This document shows positions 23,603-34,123 of a stretch of 42,395 nt of DNA, in pieces. A model generated the notes under the pieces. It did not search any database and was not told the DNA's origin. It saw only the letters and a list, made by a program, of their open reading frames with translations. How positions within the stretch are numbered: position 1 is the stretch's first letter; the number at the start of each line of letters is the position of its first letter. A program made the position numbers and the translations under genes. Source of the DNA: an uncultured Ruminococcus sp. (GTDB taxonomy: Bacteria; Bacillota; Clostridia; Oscillospirales; Ruminococcaceae); assembly GCA_944386525.1 (NCBI GenBank), contig CALXBL010000007.1, forward strand, positions 1 to 42,395, written 5' to 3'.

Positions 23603-25468
23603 TCATACCTTTCCAGCTCTCATAGCGTTCAGAATGGCAATTGCTGATACGCCCACATCGGCAAATACTGCAAGTTCCATTCCTGCAATCCCGAATGCTC
23701 CCAGCACCAGAACTACTGCCTTTACTCCAAGGGCAAAGACTATATTCTGACGTGCAACAGCCATAGTCTTTTTCGCTATCCTGACTGCCAGCACCAGCTT
23801 TGAGGGCTTGTCGTCCATTATAACTATATCAGCAGCCTCAATTGCCGCATCACTGCCAAATGCACCCATTGCAACGCCTGCGTCCGACTGGGCAAGTACA
23901 GGAGCATCATTCATGCCGTCACCCATAAATATGAGACTTCCTCTGCCGTCAAGCTCTCTCCGCAGCTGCTCCATGCGGCGAACCTTATCCGCCGGGAAAA
24001 GCTCAGCCTCCACCTGGTCAAGCAAAAGCGTCTGCGCAACTGTTGCTGCACTCGCCCGGCTGTCTCCGGTGAGCATTACAAGCTTGCTTACTCCTGCACT
24101 GCGAAGTCCGGCTAAAGCTTCGGCTGCGTCCTCCTTGACTGTGTCGGATATTTTTATAAACCCGGCATATTTTCCGTCTGCTGATATGTTCACGATAGTG
24201 CCGTCCGCTGGAACGGCTGCAATATCAACACCGTTTTCACGCAGGAAATTTTCAGTACCTGCATATACAGGAATGCCCTTTACCTCAGCATATACGCCTC
24301 TGCCTGCCGTTTCCGACTGATTTTTTATAAGTGAATAGTCTATCTCCCTGCCGTATGCATCACGTATGGATCGTCCGATAGGATGATTTGAGTCCGACTC
24401 CGCATATGCCGCATATTCCAGCAGTTCGTCACTGCTCATATCAATCGGCTCAATCGGCTTTATTTCAGTTACAGTAAATGTGCCCTTTGTAAGAGTTCCT
24501 GTCTTATCCATTACAACAGTTTTCGCCTTTGACAGAACCTCTATATAACTGCTTCCCTTTATGAGTATACCGTTTTTGGATGCGCTTCCTATACCGCTGA
24601 AAAAGCTCAGAGGCACTGATATCACAAGGGCACATGGACACGATACTATCAGAAACGTAAGTGCACGCATTATCCACTCTACAAAGTTGAAGCCTGTAAA
24701 AAGCGGCGGCACAAGCGCAAGCACCACTGCACCGATAACTACAGCTGGTGTGTAGTACCTTGCGAATTTTGTTATAAAGGATTCAGTTCTTGCCTTGTTC
24801 TCCACTGCCTCTTCCACAAGTTCCAGTATCTTTGCGGCTGTGGATTCCTCGGATATCTTTGTCACCTGAATTTCAAGTGTACCTGTCATATTTATGCAGC
24901 CGCTCAGTACATCAGCACCAGGATTTACGCTTAACGGGACAGCCTCACCGGTAAGAGCAGATGCATCAACACTTCCGTTTCCGCTTACTACTACGCCGTC
25001 CATAGGTATCCTCTCGCCGGCTGAAACTACTATATGCTCGCCAACTTCAACTTCATCTGCATCTACAGTTATCCTTGCGCCGTCACGTATTACTGTTGCA
25101 TCGTCGGGACATATATCCATAAGCTCCGTTACAGCTCGCCTTGAGCGACCAACGGCTATGCTCTCGAAAAGCTCTCCTATACGATAGAATACCATAACCT
25201 CAACAGCCTCATGGTATTCACCCACTATAAATGCACAGACCGTTGCAAGACACATGAGAAAATTCTCGTCAAACACCTGCCCATGGGAGATATTAATAAC
25301 TGCCTTACGCAAAGGGCTCAGTCCGCATATAAGATATATTCCTGCAAATATCACAAGCTCCACATACCACGGCAGCTCTGTCACTGTATGAGTGAGTATC
25401 ATAACCGCTATAAAAAGAACCACGCTTACGACTATGCTAATAAGCATACTTTTCTGTTTCTTTGTCAT
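23603..25468 (-). CDS. Heavy-metal P1B-type ATPase (Zn/Cd/Pb exporter type), without its own HMA domain
   Basis: 621 aa. Actuator TGE at 173-175, metal-channel Cys-Pro-Cys at 277-279 (SCPCALVIS), phosphorylation Asp321 in DKTGTLTKG, HP dipeptide 362-363 (NHPIGRS), hinge GDGMNDAPVL, and Asp604 in ADVGVSAIAILNAMR near the C-terminus. The Asp in the last helix together with CPC points to the Zn/Cd/Pb subgroup (ZntA/CadA). It begins directly in the membrane domain; the usual N-terminal metal-binding domain is encoded separately 11 bp upstream. Confidence 0.94.
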   Translation of the reverse strand: MTKKQKSMLISIVVSVVLFIAVMILTHTVTELPWYVELVIFAGIYLICGLSPLRKAVINISHGQVFDENFLMCLATVCAFIVGEYHEAVEVMVFYRIGELFESIAVGRSRRAVTELMDICPDDATVIRDGARITVDADEVEVGEHIVVSAGERIPMDGVVVSGNGSVDASALTGEAVPLSVNPGADVLSGCINMTGTLEIQVTKISEESTAAKILELVEEAVENKARTESFITKFARYYTPAVVIGAVVLALVPPLFTGFNFVEWIMRALTFLIVSCPCALVISVPLSFFSGIGSASKNGILIKGSSYIEVLSKAKTVVMDKTGTLTKGTFTVTEIKPIEPIDMSSDELLEYAAYAESDSNHPIGRSIRDAYGREIDYSLIKNQSETAGRGVYAEVKGIPVYAGTENFLRENGVDIAAVPADGTIVNISADGKYAGFIKISDTVKEDAAEALAGLRSAGVSKLVMLTGDSRASAATVAQTLLLDQVEAELFPADKVRRMEQLRRELDGRGSLIFMGDGMNDAPVLAQSDAGVAMGAFGSDAAIEAADIVIMDDKPSKLVLAVRIAKKTMAVARQNIVFALGVKAVVLVLGAFGIAGMELAVFADVGVSAIAILNAMRAGKV

Positions 25469-25479
25469 ATCAGCTCACC

Positions 25480-25704
25480 TTACTTCAGCATTATCTCACA
25501 GTCAGGCTCCACCTTTTTAATGCACTTCTCAACCTCTCTCAGAATATTCTCCACAGCTGCACCATCAGCAATTTCAAGCGTAAGCTTCTGAGTCATGAAC
25601 TTTACGCTTGCCTTTTCAACTCCGCTTATCTTTCCGATAGATCTTTCCATCTTTGCAGCACAATTGGCGCAGTCAAGTCCATTCAGTTTACATATCATCT
25701 TCAT
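25480..25704 (-). CDS. Heavy-metal-associated (HMA) domain protein
   Basis: 74 aa, the size of a lone HMA domain. The metal site is GLDCANC (Cys12 and Cys15), followed by the ferredoxin-like beta-alpha-beta pattern (VEKASVKFMTQKLTLEI). First gene of the unit with the P-ATPase, and probably its detached N-terminal metal-binding domain or a metallochaperone. ATG with GGGAGG upstream. Confidence 0.92.
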   Translation of the reverse strand: MKMICKLNGLDCANCAAKMERSIGKISGVEKASVKFMTQKLTLEIADGAAVENILREVEKCIKKVEPDCEIMLK

Positions 25705-25738
25705 AATAATAACCTCCCAGTATATATTACATCAAACA

Positions 25739-25764
25739 AACGCATGAACATCTGTTCATGCGTT
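25739..25764 (-). promoter_or_regulatory. ArsR/SmtB-type 12-2-12 operator
   Basis: Perfect inverted repeat AACGCATGAACA - 2 bp - TGTTCATGCGTT. The 12-2-12 layout and the TGAACA/TGTTCA core are those of operators for ArsR-family metal sensors (CzrA, SmtB, CadC). It starts 2 bp past the -10 and covers the transcription start, so the repressor would release on metal binding. No ArsR-family gene lies in the window. Confidence 0.82.
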
Positions 25765-25765
25765 C

Positions 25766-25794
25766 ATTATACACCTTTTGGCAGGCTTTGTCAA
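25766..25794 (-). promoter_or_regulatory. Promoter of the HMA/P-ATPase unit
   Basis: On the minus strand: TTGACA (25789-25794), 17-bp spacer, TATAAT (25766-25771). Perfect hexamers, followed by the operator. Confidence 0.9.
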
Positions 25795-25807
25795 TAGGAA
25801 ACTTCAA

Positions 25808-26065
25808 TCAATTTGTATTTTTCCGTATCTCCTTCAGTCTTTTAAGCTTGGGTCTTATAATAATATATGCAGTAACTCCCATGGAAACCGTGAATATCCC
25901 TAAGAATCCTGCAATTTTAGCTCCCTTTGAGATTTCCTTGTCCTCGTGTTCCGATTCCTCGGACGCTGATACCGTGGTTGCCTCAGATATGCTTTCTACA
26001 GCTGCTGCCATAGGCGCTGATGCTAAAACAAGTCCGCAAAGCAGCATACAAACCAGCCTTTTCAT
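25808..26065 (-). CDS. Small secreted or membrane-anchored protein
   Basis: 85 aa. N-terminal signal (MKRLVCMLLCGLVLASAPMAAA), a Ser/Glu-rich stretch (about 23-45), one membrane span (about 50-70, IAGFLGIFTVSMGVTAYIII) and a basic tail (RPKLKRLKEIRK). The last part suggests a type I membrane protein with a small outer domain. ATG with GAGGAGG upstream. It follows the rpoC terminator; I see a TATAAT at 26126-26131 on the minus strand but no -35. No family recognised. Confidence 0.75.
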   Translation of the reverse strand: MKRLVCMLLCGLVLASAPMAAAVESISEATTVSASEESEHEDKEISKGAKIAGFLGIFTVSMGVTAYIIIRPKLKRLKEIRKNTN

Positions 26066-26085
26066 ATTATTCCTCCTCTGCCTAC

Positions 26086-26116
26086 AAAGACAGCACTGCC
26101 CGAAAGCAGTGCTGTA
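26086..26116 (-). terminator. Terminator of rpoBC
   Basis: Perfect 10-bp stem ACAGCACTGC / GCAGTGCTGT, 6-nt loop, with CTTTGT after it on the minus strand. It lies 21 bp after the rpoC stop. Confidence 0.8.
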
Positions 26117-26137
26117 GTGTAATCATTATAGCTTTTA

Positions 26138-29100
26138 TCAGGTCAGATTACCGAAGCCTGTACCTGTATTTGCAGCTGCTGCGTGCTGTTCAAGATAGCT
26201 CTCGTTCTTAACAACACGAACATTGTTATAAATGTCCATACCAGTACCAGCAGGAAGCAGCTTACCAATGATAACATTTTCCTTCAGACCGTACAGATAG
26301 TCACTCTTGCCTCGGATAGCAGCGTCAGACAGAGCCTTAGTGGTCTCCTGGAACGATGCTGCCGACAAAAAGCTGTCGGAGCTGGACGCAGCCTTTGTGA
26401 TACCCTGAAGTACAGGACCCACTATTACGAAGCTCAGGTCAGTTTCACCGTTATCCATACGCTGCTGGATCTCAGCGTTGATATCTGTAACCTTCTTCTT
26501 ATCAATAAGTGTTCCGGGGAGCAGATAGCTGCTGCCAGAATCTATTATCTTCACCTTGCGGAGCATCTGACGAACGATAACCTCGATATGCTTGTCGTTA
26601 ATGTCAACACCCTGGAGACGGTATACCTTTTGTACTTCCTTGATAATATAATCCTGAACAGCGTCAACACCCAGAATGCTGAGGATGTCGCCTGGATAGA
26701 TATTACCTTCCGTCAAACGTGTACCCTTGGCGATTTCCTCGCCCTCACGGACACGGATCTTCAGGCTGTAGTGGATAGGATATGCCTCCGACTCGCCTGT
26801 TTCGTTATTTGTAACGTAGATAGTACGAGCTGTCTTGATCTCCTCAATGTGAACTGTACCGCCCTCACGTGCAAGGATAGCTGCACTCTTGGGGTGACGG
26901 CTTTCAAACAGTTCCTCAACTCGCGGCAGACCCTGTGTGATATCTTCCGCAGATGCAATACCACCTGTGTGGAAAGTACGCATTGTAAGCTGTGTACCCG
27001 GCTCACCGATAGACTGAGCTGCAATAACACCAACAGTCTCACCTACAGATACCAGATTGCCGTTTGCCAGATTCATACCATAGCACTTAGCACATACACC
27101 CTGCTTTGCGCAGCAAGTGAGGACAGAACGAATCTTTACAGACTTGATACCAGCAGCGTCAAGCTTATCAGCATCTGCCTCTGTCAGCATCTTATTCTTA
27201 GAGAGAATAAGCTCGCCTGTATTTTCATCTCTTACGTCGTCAACAAGGAAGCGTCCTGCAAGACGGTCAGCAAGCTTTTCGATAAGCTCGTTGCCATTGC
27301 GTATCTCCGATACTGTCAGACCGTCTGTTGCACCGCAGTCGTTCTCACGAATTATAACTTCCTGAGATACGTCAACAAGTCGTCTTGTCAGGTAACCTGA
27401 GTCAGCTGTACGCAGCGCAGTATCTGCCAGACCCTTACGTGCACCACGGGAGGAGATGAAGTATTCCAGAATGTTAAGACCTTCACGGTAGTTGGAACGA
27501 ATAGGCATCTCAATAGTTGCACCTGACGTATTCGCAATCAGACCACGCATACCCGCAAGCTGACGTATCTGGCTCATACTACCACGGGCACCGGAGTCAG
27601 CCATCATGAAGATAGGATTATACTTGTCAAGACCATTTTTCAGAGCTGTTGTTACATCGTCTGTAGCCTTGTTCCAGATCTGTACAAAGCGTGCTGACTT
27701 TTCAGCTGCTGAAATGTAACCATACTCATACTGAGAATTTATCTCAGTGATCATTTCGTCTGCACTTTCGATAATTTCCTTTTTCTGCTTAGGGATCTCG
27801 GCGTCGCATACAGCTACTGTGATAGCAGCTCTTGTGGAGTACTTAAAGCCTGTAGCCTTTATCTTGTCAAGAACCTCAGATGTTGTAGCTGTGCCGTGTA
27901 TCTTGATGCAGCGGTCGATTATCTGACCCAGCTGCTTCTTGCCTACCAGGAATGCGATCTCCAAGTCGAACTGATGGTCAGAGCTGGTACGATCTACATA
28001 GCCCAGATTCTGAGGAATATTTGCATTAAATATGAGACGTCCTACTGTACAGTCTATCAGCTTGGAAACTCTCTTATCACCAATATCCTTAGTAATACGC
28101 ACCTTTATCTTTGCGTGGATGGAAACATCGCCCTCATTGTAAGCCATAAGAGCCTCGTCAACATCACGGAAGACCTTACCCTCGCCCTTCTCGCCTTCCT
28201 TTTCCATAGTCAGGTAGTAGGAACCGAGAACCATATCCTGCGTAGGAACTGCAACAGGGCGGCCGTCGGACGGCTTGAGCAGGTTGTTGGCAGCCAGCAT
28301 GAGGAAACGTGCCTCAGCCTGAGCCTCAGCGGAAAGCGGCAGATGTACCGCCATCTGGTCACCGTCGAAGTCGGCATTGAAGGCAGAACATACCAACGGG
28401 TGGAGCTTCAGAGCACGTCCCTCTACCAGGATAGGCTCAAACGCTTGAATACCAAGACGGTGAAGTGTGGGGGCACGGTTGAGCAAAACAGGATGATCCT
28501 TGATAACATCCTCCAGAGCGTCCCACACCTCCGGTGACGCATGGTCAACCTTCTTACGTGCGCTCTTTATGTTCTGGATAACCTTTGTATCCACGAGTCT
28601 TTTCAGCACAAACGGCTTAAACAGCTCTAACGCCATTTCCTTTGGCAGACCGCACTGATACATCTTCAGTTCAGGTCCTACTACGATAACGGAACGTCCA
28701 GAGTAGTCAACTCGCTTACCAAGCAGGTTCTGACGGAAACGTCCCTGCTTACCCTTAAGCATATCGGAGAGTGACTTCAAAGCACGGTTGTTGGGACCGG
28801 TAACCGGTCTGCCGTGTCTGCCGTTGTCGATAAGAGCGTCGACAGCTTCCTGGAGCATTCTCTTTTCATTTCTAACAATAATGTCGGGAGCTTCCAGCTC
28901 CAGCATTCTCTTGAGACGATTGTTTCGGTTGATAACACGACGATAGAGGTCGTTAAGATCGGATGTTGCATAACGTCCGCCGTCCAGCATTACCATAGGA
29001 CGGAGATCCGGCGGTATAACAGGTACTGCTGTGAGTATCATCCACTCCGGACGGTTGCCGGAAAGACGGAATGCCTCGACAATATCAAGTCGCTTCAGCA

Positions 29101-29716
29101 GCTTCAGACGCTTCTGATCGGATGTCATTTCGTTAAGGCTCTCCTTCAGCTCTGCTGAAAGCGCCTCCAAATCGATCTCTCTGAGCAGCTCATAGATAGC
29201 CTCTGCTCCCATAGCAGCTCTGAAATCGTCCCCGTACTTTTCACGAAAAGATGTATACTCCTTTTCTGTAAGGAGCTGCTTCTTTTCAAGCTCTGTGTTA
29301 CCCGGATCAAGTACGATATATTTTGTAAAGTAAAGAACCTCCTCCAGACGTTTCTGGGAGATCTCCAGCATCTGACCAATTCGGGACGGAGTACCCTTGA
29401 AGTACCAAATATGTGAAACTGGTGCTGCCAGCTCGATATGACCCATACGTTCACGGCGAACCTTTGCACGTGTCACCTCAACTCCGCATCGATCGCAGAC
29501 CTTGCCCTTAAAGCGAATCTTCTTAAACTTACCGCAGTGACATTCCCAGTCCTTTGTAGGTCCAAATATGCGCTCACAGTAAAGACCGTCACGCTCCGGC
29601 TTCTGTGTACGGTAGTTGATGGTTTCTGGTCTTTCTACTGCGCCATAAGACCATTCCCGGATACGTTCCGGAGATGCCAGACCAATTTTTATGGATTCAA
29701 ATGTATTAAATTCCAA
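26138..29716 (-). CDS. rpoC: RNA polymerase subunit beta'
   Basis: 1192 aa, normal for Firmicutes. I chose the TTG at 29716, because AGGAGG lies 7 bp upstream of it and would be inside the gene if the upstream ATG were used. Zinc site in [20 protein letters not shown], the catalytic magnesium loop [12 protein letters not shown], and a second Cys cluster ([13 protein letters not shown]). Core subunit of RNA polymerase; bridge helix and trigger loop lie in the C-terminal half. Follows rpoB by 94 bp. Confidence 0.97.
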   Translation of the reverse strand: MEFNTFESIKIGLASPERIREWSYGAVERPETINYRTQKPERDGLYCERIFGPTKDWECHCGKFKKIRFKGKVCDRCGVEVTRAKVRRERMGHIELAAPVSHIWYFKGTPSRIGQMLEISQKRLEEVLYFTKYIVLDPGNTELEKKQLLTEKEYTSFREKYGDDFRAAMGAEAIYELLREIDLEALSAELKESLNEMTSDQKRLKLLKRLDIVEAFRLSGNRPEWMILTAVPVIPPDLRPMVMLDGGRYATSDLNDLYRRVINRNNRLKRMLELEAPDIIVRNEKRMLQEAVDALIDNGRHGRPVTGPNNRALKSLSDMLKGKQGRFRQNLLGKRVDYSGRSVIVVGPELKMYQCGLPKEMALELFKPFVLKRLVDTKVIQNIKSARKKVDHASPEVWDALEDVIKDHPVLLNRAPTLHRLGIQAFEPILVEGRALKLHPLVCSAFNADFDGDQMAVHLPLSAEAQAEARFLMLAANNLLKPSDGRPVAVPTQDMVLGSYYLTMEKEGEKGEGKVFRDVDEALMAYNEGDVSIHAKIKVRITKDIGDKRVSKLIDCTVGRLIFNANIPQNLGYVDRTSSDHQFDLEIAFLVGKKQLGQIIDRCIKIHGTATTSEVLDKIKATGFKYSTRAAITVAVCDAEIPKQKKEIIESADEMITEINSQYEYGYISAAEKSARFVQIWNKATDDVTTALKNGLDKYNPIFMMADSGARGSMSQIRQLAGMRGLIANTSGATIEMPIRSNYREGLNILEYFISSRGARKGLADTALRTADSGYLTRRLVDVSQEVIIRENDCGATDGLTVSEIRNGNELIEKLADRLAGRFLVDDVRDENTGELILSKNKMLTEADADKLDAAGIKSVKIRSVLTCCAKQGVCAKCYGMNLANGNLVSVGETVGVIAAQSIGEPGTQLTMRTFHTGGIASAEDITQGLPRVEELFESRHPKSAAILAREGGTVHIEEIKTARTIYVTNNETGESEAYPIHYSLKIRVREGEEIAKGTRLTEGNIYPGDILSILGVDAVQDYIIKEVQKVYRLQGVDINDKHIEVIVRQMLRKVKIIDSGSSYLLPGTLIDKKKVTDINAEIQQRMDNGETDLSFVIVGPVLQGITKAASSSDSFLSAASFQETTKALSDAAIRGKSDYLYGLKENVIIGKLLPAGTGMDIYNNVRVVKNESYLEQHAAAANTGTGFGNLT

Positions 29717-29810
29717 ACCGCTACCTCCTGAATAATAGAACAAGATTAAAATTTATGGTTCTTAGGAGCGCACGGAAAGCTATACCTTCCGTACTTCCTC
29801 CGGTTTATTA

Positions 29811-32800
29811 TCAGATCAAGTCGTCGTCCATGTCATCATCGAACATGAAATCGTCACTGCCATCGTCCTCGTCAGTCAGGAAACCGGTATCGTCATCGTC
29901 CAGTTTCTCAGCCTCCTTGAATGAAAGACCGGCGCTCGCCATATCGCCCTCCAGCTCATCATAATAAGCTGTATCACTAGTATCCTCGTCGATATATGCT
30001 ACAGGCTGCGGCAGCAGGTTATCGTCATCGTCGAAGGTTGCCTTCAGGTCGATCTCCTCCTGATTGCGGTCGAGTACACGTATATCAAGACCAAGTGACT
30101 GAAGTTCCTTGATAAGAACCTTGAATGATTCCGGAATTCCAGGCTTAGGTACGTTCTGACCCTTTACGATAGCCTCATAGGTGTTTACACGTCCGATAGT
30201 GTCGTCAGACTTAACAGTCAGAATCTCCTGAAGAGTATAAGCTGCACCATATGCCTCCAGCGCCCAAACTTCCATCTCACCGAAACGCTGACCGCCAAAC
30301 TGAGCCTTACCGCCCAGAGGCTGCTGTGTTACGAGTGCATACGGACCTACGGAACGTGCATGAATCTTATCATCTACCAGGTGATGGAGCTTGAGATAGT
30401 ACATATAACCTACAGTTACACGGTTGTCGAACTTTTCGCCGGTACGGCCGTCGTAAAGTGTGAACTTGCCGTCCTCGTTCATTTCAAGCGCCTTGGGATT
30501 GATAACCTTGTCCATGGGTTTGAGGTCGAATTGATCATCACGATGAGCAGCATTGCGCTCGTTTGCCTCACGGAAACAGGCACGGATATCATCTTCGTGT
30601 GCACCGTCGAATACCGGCGTCATAATGTGCCAGCCCAGTGCCTTTGCTGCCATACCAAGGTGAACTTCAAGCACCTGTCCGATGTTCATACGTGAAGGTA
30701 CACCCAGCGGATTCAGCACGATATCAAGAGGTGTGCCATCTGGCAGGAACGGCATATCCTCCTCAGGGAGAATTCTTGAAACGACACCCTTATTACCATG
30801 GCGTCCTGCCATCTTGTCGCCGATGGAGATTTTACGTTTCTGTGCGATATAGCAGCGTACCAGCTTGTGTACACCGGCGCTCAGCTCGTCGCAGTTTTCA
30901 CGGGTGAATATCTTAACGTCCACAATAATACCGGCTTCACCATGCGGTACTTTCAGGGAGTTGTCACGAACTTCTCTCGCCTTTTCGCCGAATATAGCTC
31001 GGAGCAGTCTTTCCTCGGCTGTCAGTTCAGTCTCACCCTTAGGTGTTACCTTACCAACCAGAATGTCGCCTGCGTGAACTTCTGCACCTATACGAATGAT
31101 ACCATTTTCATCCAGATCCTTCAGAGCGTCCTCGCCAACGTTCGGGATATCACGGGTAATCTCCTCCGGACCGAGCTTTGTATCACGGCATTCTATCTCG
31201 TATTCTTCAATGTGAACAGATGTGAATACATCTTCACGAACAAGACGCTCATTCAGGAGTACAGCGTCCTCGTAGTTGTAGCCTTCCCATGTCATGAAGC
31301 CGATAAGAGCGTTCTTACCGAGTGAGATCTCGCCGTCTGCTGTAGCAGGACCGTCAGCCAGCACCTGACCCTTTGTCACTTTATCGCCCAGATTTACGAT
31401 AGGCTTCTGATTTATACAAGTACCCTGGTTGGAACGTGTAAACTTGGAAAGCTTATATTTATATTCCTTCTCATTGGAATCGGTAACAGTAATTTCATCG
31501 GCGCAAACTCTTGTAACAACGCCATCTGTCTCAGCCAGAACACATACACCGGAATCGACAGCAGCCTTGTATTCCATACCTGTGCCGACAAACGGACGCT
31601 CGGTACGAAGCAGCGGTACAGCCTGACGCTGCATGTTAGAGCCCATGAGTGCACGGTTTGCGTCGTCGTTTTCAAGGAACGGGATCATTGAGGTAGCAAC
31701 AGATACTACCATCTTAGGAGATACGTCCATGAAGTCGATCTTATCCTTTTCAATTTCAAGAATCTGATCACGGAAACGAGCTGCAACCTTGTCGTTTGCG
31801 AACTTATGATCTTCTGTGAGCGGTTCGTTTGCCTGAGCTACGATATAGTTATCTTCCACATCTGCCGTCATATAAACAACTTCATCTGTTACAACGCCTG
31901 TTGCCTTGTTCACACGGCGATATGGAGCTTCAATAAAGCCATACTCATTGATGCGTGCAAAGGTTGCAAGATATGAGATCAAACCGATGTTAGGTCCTTC
32001 AGGAGTTTCAATAGGACACATTCTGCCGTAGTGGCTGTAGTGTACGTCACGAACCTCGAATCCGGCTCTGTCTCGTGACAGACCGCCCGGACCCAGTGCG
32101 GAAAGACGTCTCTTATGTGTAAGCTCTGCCAGAGGATTGTTCTGATCCATGAACTGCGACAGAGGTGATGAACCAAAGAATTCCTTTATCGCAGCTGTGA
32201 TAGGACGAATGTTGATAAGTGCCTGCGGTGTGATAACGTCCATATCCTGAGCCTGGATATTCATTCTCTCACGGATAACACGCTCCATACGTGTAAAGCC
32301 GATTCTGAACTGATTCTGGAGCAGCTCGCCAACAGAACGGATACGTCTGTTGCCCAGGTGGTCGATGTCGTCCTGAGAGCCAATGCCCTCGCACAGATTC
32401 AGGAAATAGCTGATGGATGCATATATATCATCTAAAGTGATATGCTTGGGAACGAGAATATCCTTATTCCTTCTTACAGCCTTTTCCAGTTCTTTCTCAT
32501 CTCCGCCGCAGCTCTCCATAAGCTCACAGAGAACAGGGAACGATACCAGCTCACGAATGCCTGCCTCAGCCGGATCAAAAGATACGAATTTACAAAGGTC
32601 TACCATGCAGTTGCCAATAACCTTTACCTCACGCTCAACAAAGCGAACTGCATTTTCTTCTGCCTCGTTGGTATAGTACTCCTTGCACTCAACAGTGATG
32701 AAAGCTTCCTTTACGCCGGCATTCTGGATAACCATAGCCTGGTCGTAGGTGAGAACAGTACCTGCCTCAAAGAGGACTTCACCCGTCAGCGGATCTGCCA

Positions 32801-33686
32801 CAGGCTTTGAAAGCTCATGGCCTGCAAGACGACCTGCAATACCCAGCTTCTTGTTATACTTATAGCGTCCGAACTGACAAAGATCGTAGCGCTTTGCATC
32901 AAAGAACAAGTTGTTGAGATGAGTCTGGGAGCTTTCAACCGTAGGAGGTTCGCCCGGACGGAGTTTCTTATAAAGGTCGATAAGAGCATCTTCACGGTTC
33001 TTTGTGACATCCTTCTGGATAATGGTCTGGGACAGACGCTCATCCTCGCCAAACATCTCAAAGATCTCCTCGTTGCTTCCAAGACCTATAGCACGGATAA
33101 ATGTTGTAATCGGGATCTTGCGGTTTTTATCTATACGGACATACACAACATCGTTGGAGTCCATTTCATATTCAAGCCATGCGCCTCTGTTAGGAATAAT
33201 CTGTGTCTTGAAAAGGTCCTTACCGGTACGATCCTTTTCGGAGGAGTAGTATGCACCCGGAGAACGAACCAGCTGAGAAACGATTACACGCTCTGCGCCA
33301 TTGATAACAAACGTTCCGCTCTCTGTCATCAGAGGAAAGTCGCCCATAAAGACTTCGCTTTCCTTGACTTCACCTGTCTCCTTATTCCAGAGAGCAGCTG
33401 TTACTCTGAGAGGTGCAGCGTAGGTCACATCACGCTCCTTGCACTCGGCAATTGTGTACTTAGGCTTGTCATCGAATTTATAGTCGATAAAATTCAGGAC
33501 AAAATTTCCGTTGTAGTCGGTGATTGAAGAAAATTCCTGAAATACATCTCTGAGACCGATCTCGCGGAACCAGTTGTAAGAGTTAATCTGTACTTCGATC
33601 AGATTGGGCATATCAAGAACTTCGTTTATCTTACCGAAGTTCATTCTGACATTTTTTCCAAGCTGCTTTGGCGTAACATTCACCAT
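29811..33686 (-). CDS. rpoB: RNA polymerase subunit beta
   Basis: 1291 aa, about 100 longer than B. subtilis RpoB. The rifampicin region is intact: [20 protein letters not shown] then [13 protein letters not shown], with Asp, His and Ser at the three main resistance positions in their sensitive state. Much of the extra length is a C-terminal tail of about 75 residues that is strongly acidic, ending [13 protein letters not shown] preceded by AAGGAGG. Transcribed with rpoC from a consensus promoter; rplJL are not directly upstream here. Confidence 0.97.
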   Translation of the reverse strand: MVNVTPKQLGKNVRMNFGKINEVLDMPNLIEVQINSYNWFREIGLRDVFQEFSSITDYNGNFVLNFIDYKFDDKPKYTIAECKERDVTYAAPLRVTAALWNKETGEVKESEVFMGDFPLMTESGTFVINGAERVIVSQLVRSPGAYYSSEKDRTGKDLFKTQIIPNRGAWLEYEMDSNDVVYVRIDKNRKIPITTFIRAIGLGSNEEIFEMFGEDERLSQTIIQKDVTKNREDALIDLYKKLRPGEPPTVESSQTHLNNLFFDAKRYDLCQFGRYKYNKKLGIAGRLAGHELSKPVADPLTGEVLFEAGTVLTYDQAMVIQNAGVKEAFITVECKEYYTNEAEENAVRFVEREVKVIGNCMVDLCKFVSFDPAEAGIRELVSFPVLCELMESCGGDEKELEKAVRRNKDILVPKHITLDDIYASISYFLNLCEGIGSQDDIDHLGNRRIRSVGELLQNQFRIGFTRMERVIRERMNIQAQDMDVITPQALINIRPITAAIKEFFGSSPLSQFMDQNNPLAELTHKRRLSALGPGGLSRDRAGFEVRDVHYSHYGRMCPIETPEGPNIGLISYLATFARINEYGFIEAPYRRVNKATGVVTDEVVYMTADVEDNYIVAQANEPLTEDHKFANDKVAARFRDQILEIEKDKIDFMDVSPKMVVSVATSMIPFLENDDANRALMGSNMQRQAVPLLRTERPFVGTGMEYKAAVDSGVCVLAETDGVVTRVCADEITVTDSNEKEYKYKLSKFTRSNQGTCINQKPIVNLGDKVTKGQVLADGPATADGEISLGKNALIGFMTWEGYNYEDAVLLNERLVREDVFTSVHIEEYEIECRDTKLGPEEITRDIPNVGEDALKDLDENGIIRIGAEVHAGDILVGKVTPKGETELTAEERLLRAIFGEKAREVRDNSLKVPHGEAGIIVDVKIFTRENCDELSAGVHKLVRCYIAQKRKISIGDKMAGRHGNKGVVSRILPEEDMPFLPDGTPLDIVLNPLGVPSRMNIGQVLEVHLGMAAKALGWHIMTPVFDGAHEDDIRACFREANERNAAHRDDQFDLKPMDKVINPKALEMNEDGKFTLYDGRTGEKFDNRVTVGYMYYLKLHHLVDDKIHARSVGPYALVTQQPLGGKAQFGGQRFGEMEVWALEAYGAAYTLQEILTVKSDDTIGRVNTYEAIVKGQNVPKPGIPESFKVLIKELQSLGLDIRVLDRNQEEIDLKATFDDDDNLLPQPVAYIDEDTSDTAYYDELEGDMASAGLSFKEAEKLDDDDTGFLTDEDDGSDDFMFDDDMDDDLI

Positions 33687-33780
33687 AGGCGAAAAGACCT
33701 CCTTCGTTCTCGTCGAAAAGAATAAACGTTACCTGCAAGCGGATGACAACTTTCTTTTTTCAAAAAATATTTCAAAACAC

Positions 33781-33810
33781 TTGACAGATGGGAATGGAAT
33801 ATGGTATACT
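33781..33810 (+). promoter_or_regulatory. Promoter facing the rpoB promoter, possible antisense RNA
   Basis: TTGACA (33781-33786), 18-bp spacer, TATACT (33805-33810) on the plus strand, inside the rpoB leader. A transcript would start near 33817, run through the rpoB promoter, and could end at the hairpin 33919-33944. There is no plus-strand gene before comM. Confidence 0.5.
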
Positions 33811-33821
33811 AATTTGCAAGA

Positions 33822-33843
33822 GTAATGCAAAATTACGCATTAC
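33822..33843 (-). other. Hairpin at the start of the rpoB leader
   Basis: GTAATGC / GCATTAC perfect 7-bp stem with an 8-nt loop, within the first 30 nt of the expected rpoB mRNA. The leader is about 165 nt long. Confidence 0.45.
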
Positions 33844-33856
33844 GATACATTGTATT

Positions 33857-33885
33857 ATTATACTATACATTTCCTTTTTTGTCAA
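33857..33885 (-). promoter_or_regulatory. Promoter of rpoBC
   Basis: On the minus strand: TTGACA (33880-33885), 17-bp spacer, TATAAT (33857-33862). Perfect hexamers. Confidence 0.9.
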
Positions 33886-33918
33886 GGGTATTTCTGATAC
33901 TTTGTGTATATTTATAAA

Positions 33919-33950
33919 AACCGCAGTCATGCACGACTGCGGTTTTGCTG
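33919..33950. terminator. Hairpin between rpoB promoter and comM
   Basis: Perfect 10-bp stem AACCGCAGTC / GACTGCGGTT with a 6-nt loop, T-rich on both sides (TTTTGCTGTTTC on plus). It would end the plus-strand transcript from 33817 and insulate comM. Confidence 0.75.
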
Positions 33951-33996
33951 TTTCTTTGCAAAAACTATCTGTGAATATATGCGTTGTGAAAATATA

Positions 33997-34025
33997 TTTA
34001 CTTTTTAAAAGAAGTGTGGTATACT
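33997..34025 (+). promoter_or_regulatory. Promoter of comM
   Basis: TTTACT (33997-34002), 17-bp spacer, TATACT (34020-34025) preceded by TGG (extended -10). Confidence 0.65.
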
Positions 34026-34123
34026 GATAGTATATGACCAGAAACACTCTGCCTACAGTAGATGCCGCACTTGCTGCGGATACTGCAGGATTATTCATAA
34101 AATCCCATGTGAGGTGAACCACT

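Noticed and set aside
26183..27400. 405-codon plus-strand frame inside rpoC
   Set aside because: It is a codon-bias shadow of rpoC with an odd Cys/Thr/Leu-rich composition.
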